Shown: positions 25,936 to 32,662, counted from the first letter of the stretch. The stretch is 36,922 nt of DNA from an uncultured Clostridia bacterium (GCA_934633985.1 CAKTYU010000014.1:1-36922); one strand, 5' to 3'. Program-made: numbers and translations. Notes: generated from the letters alone by a model not told the origin.

Positions 25936-26640
25936 TTATTTAAGCTTCCTTGAACCGGCGGGCGCCACGTCGAATACGGTGAGGACGCCGCCGGAGACCC
26001 GGAAGCGCACGTCAAAGCCGGAAAACTCAAGGCCGTACTGCTCCCCGTCCTGCTGGTAGGCGGGGCGGGGGTCCTGTGAAAGGGCCGCAAGCAGCGCATC
26101 CCGCTTATCCGCAGGTATAGCGGAAAGGAGCTCCCTTGGGAAATCCACCTCCAGCCCCTTTTCGAGCTTTTCCCCCGCGAAGCCGTCCCTGGCCTCCGGG
26201 TGGCAGTCGGTAAAGGAGAGATACGGCTTTATGTCGTATATGGGGGTGCCGTCCATGAGGTCCGCCCCCTCCACAGTGAGCACGCAGCCCTGCCCCGGGC
26301 GGCGCTCAACCGATACGAGCCTTACGGAGGATAGCCCTATGGGGTTGGGGCGGTAGGGGGAGCGGGTGGCGAACACCCCCATGCGGGAGTTCCCGCCGAG
26401 GCGGGGCGGCTTTACCGTGGGCCGGAAGCCCTGCCGCTCCACCTTGGAAAAGCCCCATATCAGCCACAGGTGGGAGTAGCCCTCTATGCCCCGGAGGGCG
26501 TTTGCATCCCGGTATTCCGGCTCGAACACCACCCTTGAAAGCTGGCCGCCCCCAAGGCTGCTCTGGCGGGGTATGCCGAACTTCTGCGTAAAGTCGCTCT
26601 CAATGCGGGCTATAACCTTTAATATGAAGGTATCCGCCAT
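25936..26640 (-). CDS. trmO: tRNA (t6A37) N6-methyltransferase TrmO (YaeB/TsaA family)
   Basis: This protein methylates threonylcarbamoyladenosine-37 in tRNA using S-adenosylmethionine; known TrmO proteins have a beta-barrel fold. It has 234 residues, the family length. Signature segments are FGIPRQSSL, LRGIEGYSHLWLIWGF, the RLGGNSRMGVFATRSPYRPNPIGLSSVRL block and LMDGTPIYDIKPYL, followed by the C-terminal domain. ATG 26640 follows GGAGAG. The leader contains a 9-bp-stem hairpin at 26666-26690. Confidence 0.94.
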   Translation of the reverse strand: MADTFILKVIARIESDFTQKFGIPRQSSLGGGQLSRVVFEPEYRDANALRGIEGYSHLWLIWGFSKVERQGFRPTVKPPRLGGNSRMGVFATRSPYRPNPIGLSSVRLVSVERRPGQGCVLTVEGADLMDGTPIYDIKPYLSFTDCHPEARDGFAGEKLEKGLEVDFPRELLSAIPADKRDALLAALSQDPRPAYQQDGEQYGLEFSGFDVRFRVSGGVLTVFDVAPAGSRKLK

Positions 26641-26665
26641 GGCTTACTCTCCGTACCTTGAAGGC

Positions 26666-26690
26666 CCAAGGGCGCGGGCGACGCCCTTGG
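26666..26690. other. Hairpin in the trmO leader
   Basis: CCAAGGGCG pairs with CGCCCTTGG around a seven-base loop, about 26 bases before the trmO start. On the plus strand it is followed by T5. It could influence trmO translation or act as a plus-strand stop. Confidence 0.5.
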
Positions 26691-26726
26691 CCGGCTTTTT
26701 AAATTCCGCAGAAGGCTTTTTCATAT

Positions 26727-26768
26727 AAAAAATGCCCGTCCTTTCCTAAGGGAAATATTACGGGCATT
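26727..26768 (-). terminator. Terminator of degV
   Basis: On the minus strand AATGCCCGT pairs with ACGGGCATT, with a small inner stem in the loop, followed by TTTT. It lies 28 bases after degV. Confidence 0.85.
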
Positions 26769-26795
26769 ATTATATCATATAAAACGTCAGGGCCA

Positions 26796-27665
26796 CTATA
26801 TGTTTCTGTCGCTGCCCATGAAGAACAGCGCGACGGTGTCCGGCCCCACATGGCTTCCCGTCACCGGCTCGTAGCATACCGTCATTATGCCCTTCGGGGG
26901 CCTGTCCCAGTTGAGCAGGGACTCGAGATAGCGGACGTCCTCTATGCAGTCGCAGTGGGCTATGCCTATGACCTGCGACTCCGGCTCCCTGACGTGCTCG
27001 CGGTAGATGCCGGCAAGGGCCTTCAGCGCCGCCTTGCGCCCGCGCACCTTGGCGCAGCACACTATCTTGCCCTCGTCGTCCCCCTTGAGTATGGGCCGTA
27101 TATCCAGCGCCGCGCCTATGAAGGCCTTTACGTTGGATATGCGCCCGGTGCGGCCCAGATAGCGTATATCTCCCACGGTGAAAACCTGCACCATGGCGTA
27201 TCGCTCACAAAGCAGCCTGTCCGCCGCGCCGTCTATATCCATGCCCTGCCGCCGCAGCTCCACCGCCCGCAGCACCAGCAGCCCCTCGCCGAGGGAGGCG
27301 CTAAGGGTATCCACCAGCCGTATCTTCCTGTCAGGGTATTGCTCGCGGAGCTCCTCCGCCGCGGTCTCTGCGGAGGAATGGGAGCCGCTTATGCCGGAGG
27401 ACATTCCGACGAAAAGCACGTCGAGCCCCTTTTGCAGCAGCGGCGTCAGCGCCTCCTTAAATAAGTGGGGCGTCACCTGGGACGTCGTCACCACCGCGCC
27501 CTTCCTTATGGCGTCATAGTAGGCGGCGCCGGCGAAGCCATCTACCGGCGGACAGGTATGCTCCTGGCCGTCGATGCTGTAGCTGAACGGGGCGACGGGT
27601 ATATTTTCCAGCCCGAGGGCCTTGTAGTCGAGATTGGCGGAAGAATCCGTAGCTATTGCAAACAC
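26796..27665 (-). CDS. DegV family fatty-acid-binding protein
   Basis: This 289-residue protein binds a fatty acid and, in the Firmicutes family (FakB), presents it to the kinase FakA. It has the N-terminal FAIATDSSANLD, the lid motif AVVTTSQVTPHLF, the GMSSGISGSHSSAETAAEEL segment, the VFTVGDIRYLGRTGRISNVKAFIGAALDIRPIL block and the closing GPDTVALFFMG. GTG 27665 has GGAGGT 5 bases upstream. No FakA gene is present here, so its role as a FakB is inference. Confidence 0.93.
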   Translation of the reverse strand: MFAIATDSSANLDYKALGLENIPVAPFSYSIDGQEHTCPPVDGFAGAAYYDAIRKGAVVTTSQVTPHLFKEALTPLLQKGLDVLFVGMSSGISGSHSSAETAAEELREQYPDRKIRLVDTLSASLGEGLLVLRAVELRRQGMDIDGAADRLLCERYAMVQVFTVGDIRYLGRTGRISNVKAFIGAALDIRPILKGDDEGKIVCCAKVRGRKAALKALAGIYREHVREPESQVIGIAHCDCIEDVRYLESLLNWDRPPKGIMTVCYEPVTGSHVGPDTVALFFMGSDRNI

Positions 27666-27697
27666 ATCGCACCTCCGATAATCTAATACATTATATT

Positions 27698-27726
27698 ATG
27701 TTAGCGCATATAGAACAATGCGTCAA
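27698..27726 (-). promoter_or_regulatory. Promoter of degV
   Basis: On the minus strand: TTGACG, a 17-bp spacer, TAACAT. It is about 33 bases before the GTG start and back to back with the DUF1836 promoter. Confidence 0.72.
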
Positions 27727-27748
27727 GTAATATAAAAAGACATATTTG

Positions 27749-27777
27749 TTGCGGAAATGCAAAGAAAATGCTAAAAT
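27749..27777 (+). promoter_or_regulatory. Promoter of the DUF1836 gene
   Basis: TTGCGG, a 17-bp spacer and TAAAAT with an extended TGC before it. It has the same hexamers as the DUF1292 promoter. Confidence 0.72.
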
Positions 27778-27808
27778 CAGACCTAACACAGGATACGGGA
27801 GAAAAAGC

Positions 27809-28414
27809 ATGGCATACGATAGGGAGCTTATAGCGGGCAAGCTGCGCCGGTGGGAAAAGTACCTCGGCAGGTTTTGCCTGCCGGAATGGGAGAGCATACC
27901 CGATATAGGGCTGTACATGGAGCAGACGGTGGTGCTGCTTAGGCAGTATATAGACTATCTGCCGCCGGAGATGAAGGGCGGGCAGGTAATAACCGCCACG
28001 GCCATAAACAACTACATACGGCTGAAGCTGCTTCCGCCGCCGGTAAAGAAGCGTTATTACCGGCTGCACATAGCCTACCTTATAATAATATGCACCCTGA
28101 AGCAGAACCTGAGCCTATCCATGCTGCCCAAGATAATACCGGCGGACATAAGCGAGGAGGAGGCGCGGGAGGTATACACGGCCTTTGCCCGGCGGCACGC
28201 CATGGCCACGGAGTACTTCGTGGTTCAGGTGCGGAGCATGGCCGCGCCCATACTGGGCCGCAAGGTAGAATCCAGCCTCGCCACCGATGACGTGAACGAG
28301 ATCGTCGTCACCTCCGCCATACTAAGCTGCTTTTCCCGCCTGCTGGCGGAAAAGCTGATGCTTCTGGACGGCCGCACCCTCGCCGACGGCGGCAGCATAG
28401 AGGCGGGGGAGTAG
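27809..28414 (+). CDS. DUF1836 family protein
   Basis: This 201-residue cytosolic protein shows the DUF1836 pattern: EWESIPDIGLYMEQTVVLLRQYIDYLP, then VITATAINNYIRLKLLPPPVKKRYYRLHIAYLIIICTLKQNLSLSMLPKII. The central part resembles a helix-turn-helix with tyrosine-rich helices. Function unknown. ATG 27809 has a GGGAG ribosome site and the promoter's predicted start point lies at about 27784, which excludes the ATG-type start further upstream. Confidence 0.88.
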   Translation: MAYDRELIAGKLRRWEKYLGRFCLPEWESIPDIGLYMEQTVVLLRQYIDYLPPEMKGGQVITATAINNYIRLKLLPPPVKKRYYRLHIAYLIIICTLKQNLSLSMLPKIIPADISEEEAREVYTAFARRHAMATEYFVVQVRSMAAPILGRKVESSLATDDVNEIVVTSAILSCFSRLLAEKLMLLDGRTLADGGSIEAGE

Positions 28415-28440
28415 GGGGATTATTAAATAAGGAAATAACA

Positions 28441-28545
28441 ACTGGACGGTTTTCGCCCCTCACGGGGGACGTTCCCTTCGAATCCCTCAGGGCGTTTGAA
28501 TATAACAAAAAGAACCGCCAAACGGCAGTTCTTCCTGTTGGCGCG
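28441..28545. repeat. 105-bp direct repeat, copy 1 (tRNA 3'-flank derived)
   Basis: It is about 95% identical to copy 2 at 28615-28718, with about five differences. It contains an inverted copy of the tRNA-Arg 3' end (TTCGAATCCCTCAGGGCG) and a terminator hairpin (AAGAACCGCC..GGCAGTTCTT) read on the minus strand. The bases after it resemble a decayed tRNA T-arm and acceptor. Confidence 0.85.
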
Positions 28546-28562
28546 ATCCTTCGGGATTCGCC

Positions 28563-28629
28563 CGGCGGCACTGGGGCAGTGCCGCCGCCAGCCCGGGGAA
28601 CTCGAAAACCGTTCACTGGACGGTTTTCG
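28563..28629. repeat. Two strong hairpins between the repeat copies
   Basis: There is a perfect 11-bp stem with loop GGG at 28563-28587 (CGGCGGCACTG / CAGTGCCGCCG). A perfect 10-bp stem lies at 28603-28629 (CGAAAACCGT / ACGGTTTTCG). With the flanking repeats they make about 280 bases of nearly continuous stem-loops. Confidence 0.8.
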
Positions 28630-28718
28630 CCCCTCACGGGGACGTTCCCTTCGAATCCCTCAGGGCGTATGAATATAACAAAAAGAACCGCCTGACGGCA
28701 GTTCTTTCTGTTGGCGCG
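28615..28718. repeat. 104-bp direct repeat, copy 2, abutting tRNA-Arg
   Basis: This copy overlaps the CCA end of the tRNA-Arg gene and supplies its terminator. Its 18-base arm TTCGAATCCCTCAGGGCG is a perfect inverted repeat of the tRNA-Arg 3' end. Confidence 0.85.
28678..28706 (-). terminator. Terminator of tRNA-Arg
   Basis: On the minus strand AAGAACTGCC pairs with GGCGGTTCTT (one G-U) and runs into T5. It lies six bases after the tRNA 3' end. Confidence 0.85.
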
Positions 28719-28788
28719 CCCTGAGGGATTCGAACCCCCGACCTTCTGGTCCGTAGCCAGACGCTCTATCCAGCTGAGCTAAGGGCGC
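28712..28788 (-). tRNA. tRNA-Arg(ACG)
   Basis: The full cloverleaf reads on the minus strand. Acceptor GCGCCCT pairs with AGGGCGC, the D-arm is AGCTCAGCTGGATAGAGC, and the anticodon stem TCTGG/CCAGA encloses loop CTACGGA (anticodon ACG). The T-arm is GGGGGTTCGAATCCC, and the CCA end is encoded at 28712-28714. ACG becomes ICG after deamination and reads CGU/CGC/CGA. Confidence 0.97.
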
Positions 28789-28874
28789 ATACGCTTTTCA
28801 CAGCGTGCTTGATTATTATAGCGCGTCAAAACATGTTTGTCAACGGCGATAACAAGTTTTTTAAAAAAGGCGGG

Positions 28875-28902
28875 TTGATTTTTTTTGAATTTAGTGTATA
28901 AT
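28875..28902 (+). promoter_or_regulatory. Promoter of tRNA-Ala
   Basis: TTGATT, a 16-bp spacer and a perfect TATAAT, 12 bases before the mature tRNA 5' end. Confidence 0.8.
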
Positions 28903-28914
28903 AAATAATGCTAT

Positions 28915-28990
28915 GGGGCATTAGCACAGTTGGTAGCGCGCAACGTTCGCAATGTTGAGGTCAGGGGTTCGAATCCCCTATGCTCCACCA
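28915..28990 (+). tRNA. tRNA-Ala(CGC)
   Basis: Acceptor GGGGCAT pairs with ATGCTCC and includes the G3-U70 pair that marks alanine tRNAs. The anticodon stem CAACG/TGTTG encloses loop TTCGCAA (anticodon CGC). The T-arm is AGGGGTTCGAATCCCCT, and CCA is encoded. It marks the boundary where AT-rich accessory DNA begins, so it is a possible integration site, but no second copy of its 3' end was seen. Confidence 0.96.
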
Positions 28991-29072
28991 ACATCAGTCT
29001 GGGCGAACACCAGAGCTTATTATGTACGTAATTGGCGAGGTATTCGTACTGGTATCCAGAGTTTAAAGGGAG

Positions 29073-29100
29073 AGACACCTGTGTTACGGGTGTCTTTTTC
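29073..29100 (+). terminator. Terminator after tRNA-Ala
   Basis: AGACACC pairs with GGTGTCT around a nine-base loop, followed by TTTT. It closes the tRNA-Ala transcript 83 bases downstream. Confidence 0.75.
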
Positions 29101-29183
29101 TTATATCAAAATTCGATATATATTATCAAAAACGAGAAAATAAGCGCAATATCTGGTAGATTGAGAAAAAGGAGCAAATGCGT

Positions 29184-29435
29184 ATGATACGGATTTTACT
29201 GTCTACCAGACTTGGCGAACGACGGTGGACACAGGCTGATCTCTCGCGAAAGACCGGAATCAGAGCTAACACCATCAACGATTTGTACCATGACATTGCT
29301 GCCAGAGTAAGTTTAGAACATTTAGACCTGATTTGCGAAGCCCTCGAATGCGACCTATGTGAACTTATGGTTTACATACCTAACAGTGAGCCAGTCGTAC
29401 TTACGAGAGTAGGGCATGAAAAACGGAAACGTTAA
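29184..29435 (+). CDS. Small XRE-type regulator
   Basis: This 83-residue protein is mostly one Cro/C1-type helix-turn-helix: RLGERRWTQADLSRKTGIRANTINDLYHDIAARVSLEHLDLICEALECDLCELM. This compact type is common in mobile elements. ATG 29184 lies 9 bases after AAGGAG; the ATG two codons earlier is too close. It is the first gene of the AT-rich segment. A strong GC hairpin follows. Confidence 0.87.
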   Translation: MIRILLSTRLGERRWTQADLSRKTGIRANTINDLYHDIAARVSLEHLDLICEALECDLCELMVYIPNSEPVVLTRVGHEKRKR

Positions 29436-29442
29436 GGGAGAG

Positions 29443-29467
29443 TCCCCCGGCCAATGTGGCCGGGGGA
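29443..29467 (+). terminator. Hairpin after the XRE gene
   Basis: TCCCCCGGCCA pairs perfectly with TGGCCGGGGGA around ATG. There is no T tract, so its strength as a terminator is uncertain. Confidence 0.6.
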
Positions 29468-29509
29468 GCTGTGCATGTAGCATGGAGCGGCAACTTACGT
29501 ATAACAGTA

Positions 29510-29538
29510 TTGTTTTTTTATATCGCAACTAATATAAT
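29510..29538 (+). promoter_or_regulatory. Promoter of the DUF3800 gene
   Basis: TTGTTT, a 17-bp spacer and a perfect TATAAT. The predicted start point near 29545 excludes the TTG at 29541 as a translation start. Confidence 0.72.
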
Positions 29539-29588
29539 ACTTGATATGGAAAAACTTCGGGGCTGCAAGTAAAGATTTTTTGCGTTTA

Positions 29589-30356
29589 ATGATATATTTA
29601 GGGGGACAACTATCGTTAATCTATATAGATGAATCTGGATCGGTGAATAACCATAATTCTGCCAGCTTTCCTTATTTTGTAATAGCACTCGTTTACGTAA
29701 AGGAAAAAGACAAACTGCAACGGACATATAAGCGTTTTGTATCTTCTAACATGAGTCGGCTTCGTGAACTCGATGATGCTCGCATGAATGCCAGTGGAAA
29801 GGTTGTACGTGAGGGCGGCAAGATGTTTGAGAATGGAAAATTTAAGGAACTGAAGGGTTCTCAGTTTGATGCAACTATGAAAAGACGATTCCTGTCATTC
29901 TTTTTAACAAAGCCTTATTTTGAGGTGTTTTTTATAAAAATCAACAATGCCAAATTAGAGGACAGGTTTTGTTCAAACACCGCCCGTGTATTCAATTATC
30001 CTTTAAGGTTGGCATTGGGCTATTACATAAAGAATGGACTATTACCTAATGAAGCATGTATAATTCAATTAGACGAACGAAACGAAAGAACCAAAAGCAA
30101 GTTTTTCTTACAAACCTATCTCAACACTGAACTTATAATGAATGGAACTTGCAAGGGACCTTTTTCCGTTACGTATTTCGATTCGGCAAACAACAGACTT
30201 ATACAAATAGCGGATGTCTATGCCAACTGGTTTTACTCGCATCTGCAAACAGGTGCTTATAGCAAGGAACTTCAAACACAGAGAAATGCGGGAATCGTCA
30301 AAGGAATTTTTGAATTTCCTTTACAAAAAAACTCCACGAATATTGACAAGGTATAG
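29589..30356 (+). CDS. DUF3800 family protein
   Basis: This protein of about 255 residues has the DUF3800 opening LSLIYIDESGSVNNHN and later conserved acidic positions (IIQLDERNERTKS, LIQIADVYANWFY). The family is predicted to have an RNase-H-like fold and occurs widely in mobile elements and near defence genes; its activity is not established. ATG 29589 is chosen because it lies just before the conserved strand and after the promoter's start point. No good ribosome site is visible. It is AT-rich compared with the core genome. Confidence 0.85.
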   Translation: MIYLGGQLSLIYIDESGSVNNHNSASFPYFVIALVYVKEKDKLQRTYKRFVSSNMSRLRELDDARMNASGKVVREGGKMFENGKFKELKGSQFDATMKRRFLSFFLTKPYFEVFFIKINNAKLEDRFCSNTARVFNYPLRLALGYYIKNGLLPNEACIIQLDERNERTKSKFFLQTYLNTELIMNGTCKGPFSVTYFDSANNRLIQIADVYANWFYSHLQTGAYSKELQTQRNAGIVKGIFEFPLQKNSTNIDKV

Positions 30357-30465
30357 TGCGTATGCTACTATAATGATACCAACAGTAAGTCCTATTGAAG
30401 TGCCGTTTTCGAGGTAAGCGTCATGTGTTGGCGTTGCTCATAGGCAATTGGTATCTGAATGAACG

Positions 30466-30496
30466 GCAGACCTGCTTCGGTGGGTCTGCTCTTTGT
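30466..30496 (+). terminator. Terminator-like hairpin after DUF3800
   Basis: GCAGACC pairs with GGTCTGC around a ten-base loop, followed by TCTTTG. It is about 110 bases after the stop. The rest of 30357-30550 shows no gene. Confidence 0.6.
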
Positions 30497-30550
30497 AGAT
30501 AAGTGCAGTTCTATCTCCCTGATATACAAATAACCCCAGATTCTCTCTCC

Positions 30551-30649
30551 AAAATAAAAACCGCCTTGCGGCGGCCTCGTGACCGGTGCCATTACATGAC
30601 ACTTAAACGCTAATTCGGTTACACGAGTATACAGCGTATCTCTACCTGC
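30551..30649 (-). ncRNA. Candidate small RNA of about 100 nt
   Basis: A near-consensus minus-strand promoter (30656-30684) would start transcription at about 30649. An intrinsic terminator (CCGCC TTGC GGCGG, then T5ATTTT on the minus strand) ends it at about 30551. Between them there is only a ten-codon frame without a ribosome site, but there is an internal stem GTGTCAT/ATGGCAC. No gene is served by this promoter-terminator pair. Family unknown. Confidence 0.5.
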
Positions 30650-30655
30650 ATTTTT

Positions 30656-30684
30656 ATTATATGCGGTTTTTTTTTAATAATCAA
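30656..30684 (-). promoter_or_regulatory. Strong minus-strand promoter of the candidate small RNA
   Basis: On the minus strand: TTGATT, a 17-bp spacer containing A9, then a perfect TATAAT. Confidence 0.65.
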
Positions 30685-30720
30685 TTCAAATGTTAGCGTG
30701 CCATTCGTTGCGAAAACACG

Positions 30721-30921
30721 GTGGATGATTGTATTGCGATTGAGCCAAACAATAATCCACGATATCCTGATGCTGAAGTTTACAAGTTCATTAAGGATTG
30801 TCGCCTGTCAGTCTACGGAGAAGATACTGATGTTAAGCTATATATCAAGACATACCTAAGGGAAGGAAAAACCCGAGATATTGTGATTGTTATTTCCTTC
30901 CATGAAGAAGGAACGTATTAG
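30721..30921 (+). pseudogene. N-terminally truncated MqsR-like toxin
   Basis: This 66-residue frame matches only the C-terminal half of MqsR-like toxins from Firmicutes: AEVYKFIKDCRL, then DVKLYIKTYLREGKTRDIVIVISFHEEG (family pattern YIK...VISFH). These toxins are mRNA endonucleases and usually have about 110-130 residues. The upstream frame is closed by TAG at 30694 and shows no homologous N-terminal half in any frame. The only start is GTG 30721, with no ribosome site. This reads as a decayed gene; a genuinely short variant cannot be excluded. Confidence 0.6.
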
Positions 30922-30947
30922 TTTAAGGGTTCAAAAGGAGGAACACC

Positions 30948-31163
30948 ATGAAAAGGAGAATGACGGCTTTTTGCATTGCGTGTGACGAAGATGTAGAATA
31001 CACGATGTTTACTGAACGTGTGGAAACTGTCGTTCGTGGTGCAAAAATCAGATATGTCGAAGTTGCTGCGAAATGCCCTGTTTGCGAAGAAGAATTATAT
31101 GTGCCCGAAGTAAATGACGTTAACGTTCAGGCACGGGAGGATGCGTATAGCAACGCTACGTAA
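30948..31163 (+). CDS. MqsA/YgiT-type zinc-finger antitoxin-like protein
   Basis: This 71-residue protein has two CxxC pairs (FCIACDEDVEY and KCPVCEEELYVPEV) spaced as in the YgiT/MqsA zinc-binding domain, which neutralises the toxin. The C-terminal helix-turn-helix of full MqsA is absent. ATG 30948 has AAGGAGG 6 bases upstream. It lies 26 bases after the truncated toxin, in the usual toxin-first order. With the toxin broken, it may be a remnant. Confidence 0.75.
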   Translation: MKRRMTAFCIACDEDVEYTMFTERVETVVRGAKIRYVEVAAKCPVCEEELYVPEVNDVNVQAREDAYSNAT

Positions 31164-31194
31164 TTTACTGAATTAACTGGGAAGACACTATTCT

Positions 31195-31222
31195 GCACCG
31201 GAAAGCAATCCGGTGCTTTTTT
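31195..31222 (+). terminator. Terminator after the MqsA-like gene
   Basis: GCACCGGA pairs perfectly with TCCGGTGC around six bases, then T6. Confidence 0.92.
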
Positions 31223-31344
31223 ATATAAAATGTGCCAAATAAAAAAGCCTTACCGCAGGAAGATTGCGGGGGAGGGGATATTGCCAAACAGGGGCATCAA
31301 TTAGATCGTATTGTGAAGGATTGGATAAGTATTGATAAAATAGG

Positions 31345-31373
31345 TTGACACCCGAGTTTTCATGGGATATAGT
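31345..31373 (+). promoter_or_regulatory. Promoter of the TAC operon
   Basis: A perfect TTGACA, a 17-bp spacer and TATAGT. Predicted start point about 31380, inside the palindrome at 31377-31400. Confidence 0.85.
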
Positions 31374-31376
31374 GTT

Positions 31377-31400
31377 TTTGATAACATAAATGTTATCAAA
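31377..31400. promoter_or_regulatory. 24-bp perfect palindrome, probable antitoxin operator
   Basis: TTTGATAACAT / ATGTTATCAAA around AA covers the predicted transcription start of the TAC operon. HigA-type antitoxins repress their own promoters through such palindromes, so autoregulation is likely (inference). Confidence 0.8.
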
Positions 31401-31426
31401 TCTTGTGGCTAATAGGAGGTATTCTT

Positions 31427-31792
31427 TTGGCGCAATCCGTTGTTATGTATTCGACAGAAGGAGGGAAGTATCCGGTAGAAGAATACATTACTAAGTTAGC
31501 AAAAAAGCACAAGGAAGCGGAGCTCGCTGCAATCAGGTTATATGTAAAGAGATTGGGGAAATATGGATTAGAGGTGAATAAATACCATAGCAATACTATA
31601 AAGCTATTGCGCGACGGTATTTATGAGCTTCGGCCAAATGCAACAAGGATATTCTTCTTTTGTTTTGCCAAGAATACAATGGTACTGCTGCATGCCTTTG
31701 AAAAGAAAAGATGGAGCATTCCTCCGAGGGAGATTGAACTGGCAATCAAGGAGAAAAATGATTTTTTAAGGAGAAGTGACAATGGGAAGTAA
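31427..31792 (+). CDS. HigB/RelE-superfamily toxin of a TAC system
   Basis: This 121-residue protein is of the phage Gp49-like/HigB type, RelE fold: YPVEEYITKLAKKHKEAELAAI, then the central IYELRPNATRIFFFCF and the end MVLLHAFEKKRWSIPPREIELAI. Relatives are ribosome-dependent mRNA endonucleases. TTG 31427 is preferred because TAGGAGGT lies 6 bases upstream; the first ATG is six codons later and too far from it. The last 11 bases overlap the antitoxin gene. It is the first gene of the three-gene operon behind a near-consensus promoter. Confidence 0.9.
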   Translation: MAQSVVMYSTEGGKYPVEEYITKLAKKHKEAELAAIRLYVKRLGKYGLEVNKYHSNTIKLLRDGIYELRPNATRIFFFCFAKNTMVLLHAFEKKRWSIPPREIELAIKEKNDFLRRSDNGK

Positions 31793-32186
31793 TAATAGCT
31801 TTGATGCAATGTTAGATAGGGTAGCCGCTTTAGGTAGCGAAGAAAAGAAAACAATCCAGATTGCAGAAAATATTTCGCTAATTATCGATGCTCTTTCATC
31901 AGCGAGAATTAAAAAAGGATTTACTCAACGTCAACTGGCAGAAAAATGCGGATTGAAGCAATCTGCAATAGCAAGGATAGAAACGCTGCAAGTCATACCG
32001 CGTCTCGACACACTATTGAAAATAGCTCAATGTTTGGGTGTGTCCATCTGTGTTGAGACAGAGACCACTACAGTATCGAAGGGCACGAATGTAATATATA
32101 TTAACGATTATCGTGAAGGTCGTTATAAATGGAAAAATCAATCGATGAGTATGGGAGGGACGGCAGTGTATGGAAACATTGGCTAA
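31782..32186 (+). CDS. HigA-like antitoxin with C-terminal tail (possible chaperone-addiction region)
   Basis: This protein has 134 residues. A helix-turn-helix of XRE type lies at about 36-88 (GFTQRQLAEKCGLKQSAIARIETLQVIPRLDTLLKIAQCLGVSI). It is followed by a tail of about 45 residues ending YREGRYKWKNQSMSMGGTAVYGNIG. In characterised TAC systems such as M. tuberculosis HigBA-Rv1957, a tail in this position makes antitoxin stability depend on a SecB-like chaperone; that this tail does so is inference. ATG 31782 has AAGGAG 8 bases upstream. It overlaps both the toxin end (11 bases) and the chaperone start (17 bases). Confidence 0.9.
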   Translation: MGSNNSFDAMLDRVAALGSEEKKTIQIAENISLIIDALSSARIKKGFTQRQLAEKCGLKQSAIARIETLQVIPRLDTLLKIAQCLGVSICVETETTTVSKGTNVIYINDYREGRYKWKNQSMSMGGTAVYGNIG

Positions 32187-32565
32187 TATGCAATTAGTGA
32201 CAAACGAAATATCGATGAAAGTAAATGATATCCCTGATGGCGAATTTAAAATTATACCTAAATTCACAAGGAGTGTAGGGATGCTTTCGGAGACAACGGG
32301 ATATATGGAATTAGTAACAGAGATTACGAATACTCCTGATAATCCATTCCCAGTCGATATTAAGGTCAGCATAACAGCTGTCTTTGACATGGATAATTTC
32401 CCAAAGGAACAATATGACTCGTTTTTAAAATTAAACGCTGTTCAAATTGTGTTCCCGTATGTGCGAAACATTATTTCTAATATCACAACGAGTGCAATGA
32501 TTCCTCCGATTATTCTTCCGATAGTGGATGTCAAGAAACTGTTTCCAGAAATAGACGAAGGTTAA
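32170..32565 (+). CDS. SecB-like chaperone of a TAC system
   Basis: This 131-residue protein has the SecB fold pattern. Beta strands (EFKIIPKFTRSVGML, YMELVTEITNT, FPVDIKVSITAVFDM) are followed by the diagnostic helix and loop IVFPYVRNIISNITTSAMIPPIILPIV, close to SecB's FPYARE..SNLT..GFPPLLLPPVN. SecB is normally absent from Firmicutes as an export chaperone, so a SecB-like gene overlapping a toxin-antitoxin pair points to a TAC chaperone. ATG 32170 overlaps the antitoxin end by 17 bases, and GGGAGGG lies about 10 bases upstream. A terminator follows. Confidence 0.88.
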   Translation: METLANMQLVTNEISMKVNDIPDGEFKIIPKFTRSVGMLSETTGYMELVTEITNTPDNPFPVDIKVSITAVFDMDNFPKEQYDSFLKLNAVQIVFPYVRNIISNITTSAMIPPIILPIVDVKKLFPEIDEG

Positions 32566-32590
32566 TATACTGAGTTAAAATTCGATTATC

Positions 32591-32620
32591 AACCCCATGC
32601 CTCACACTGGCGTGGGGTTT
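32591..32620 (+). terminator. Terminator of the TAC operon
   Basis: AACCCCATGCC pairs with GGCGTGGGGTT (one mismatch) around seven bases, then a T-rich stretch. Confidence 0.8.
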
Positions 32621-32662
32621 GCTTTATTAAGTGTAAGTTGGCATTTTACTGATTCCCGTCAA

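Noticed and set aside
28441..28718. CRISPR-like array
   Set aside because: Only two copies of about 105 bp with one long unlike spacer; unit size and tRNA content exclude CRISPR.
29546..29572. ATG-initiated eight-codon frame at the predicted DUF3800 transcript start
   Set aside because: It is too short and without other signals; probably chance.
30392..30592. Minus-strand 66-codon frame over the DUF3800 3' region
   Set aside because: No motif or ribosome site, and it spans the terminator of the candidate small RNA.
31232..31348. GTG-initiated frame of 38 codons ending DRIVKDWISIDKIG
   Set aside because: It ends inside the TAC promoter, has no ribosome site and matches nothing I recognise; possibly debris.
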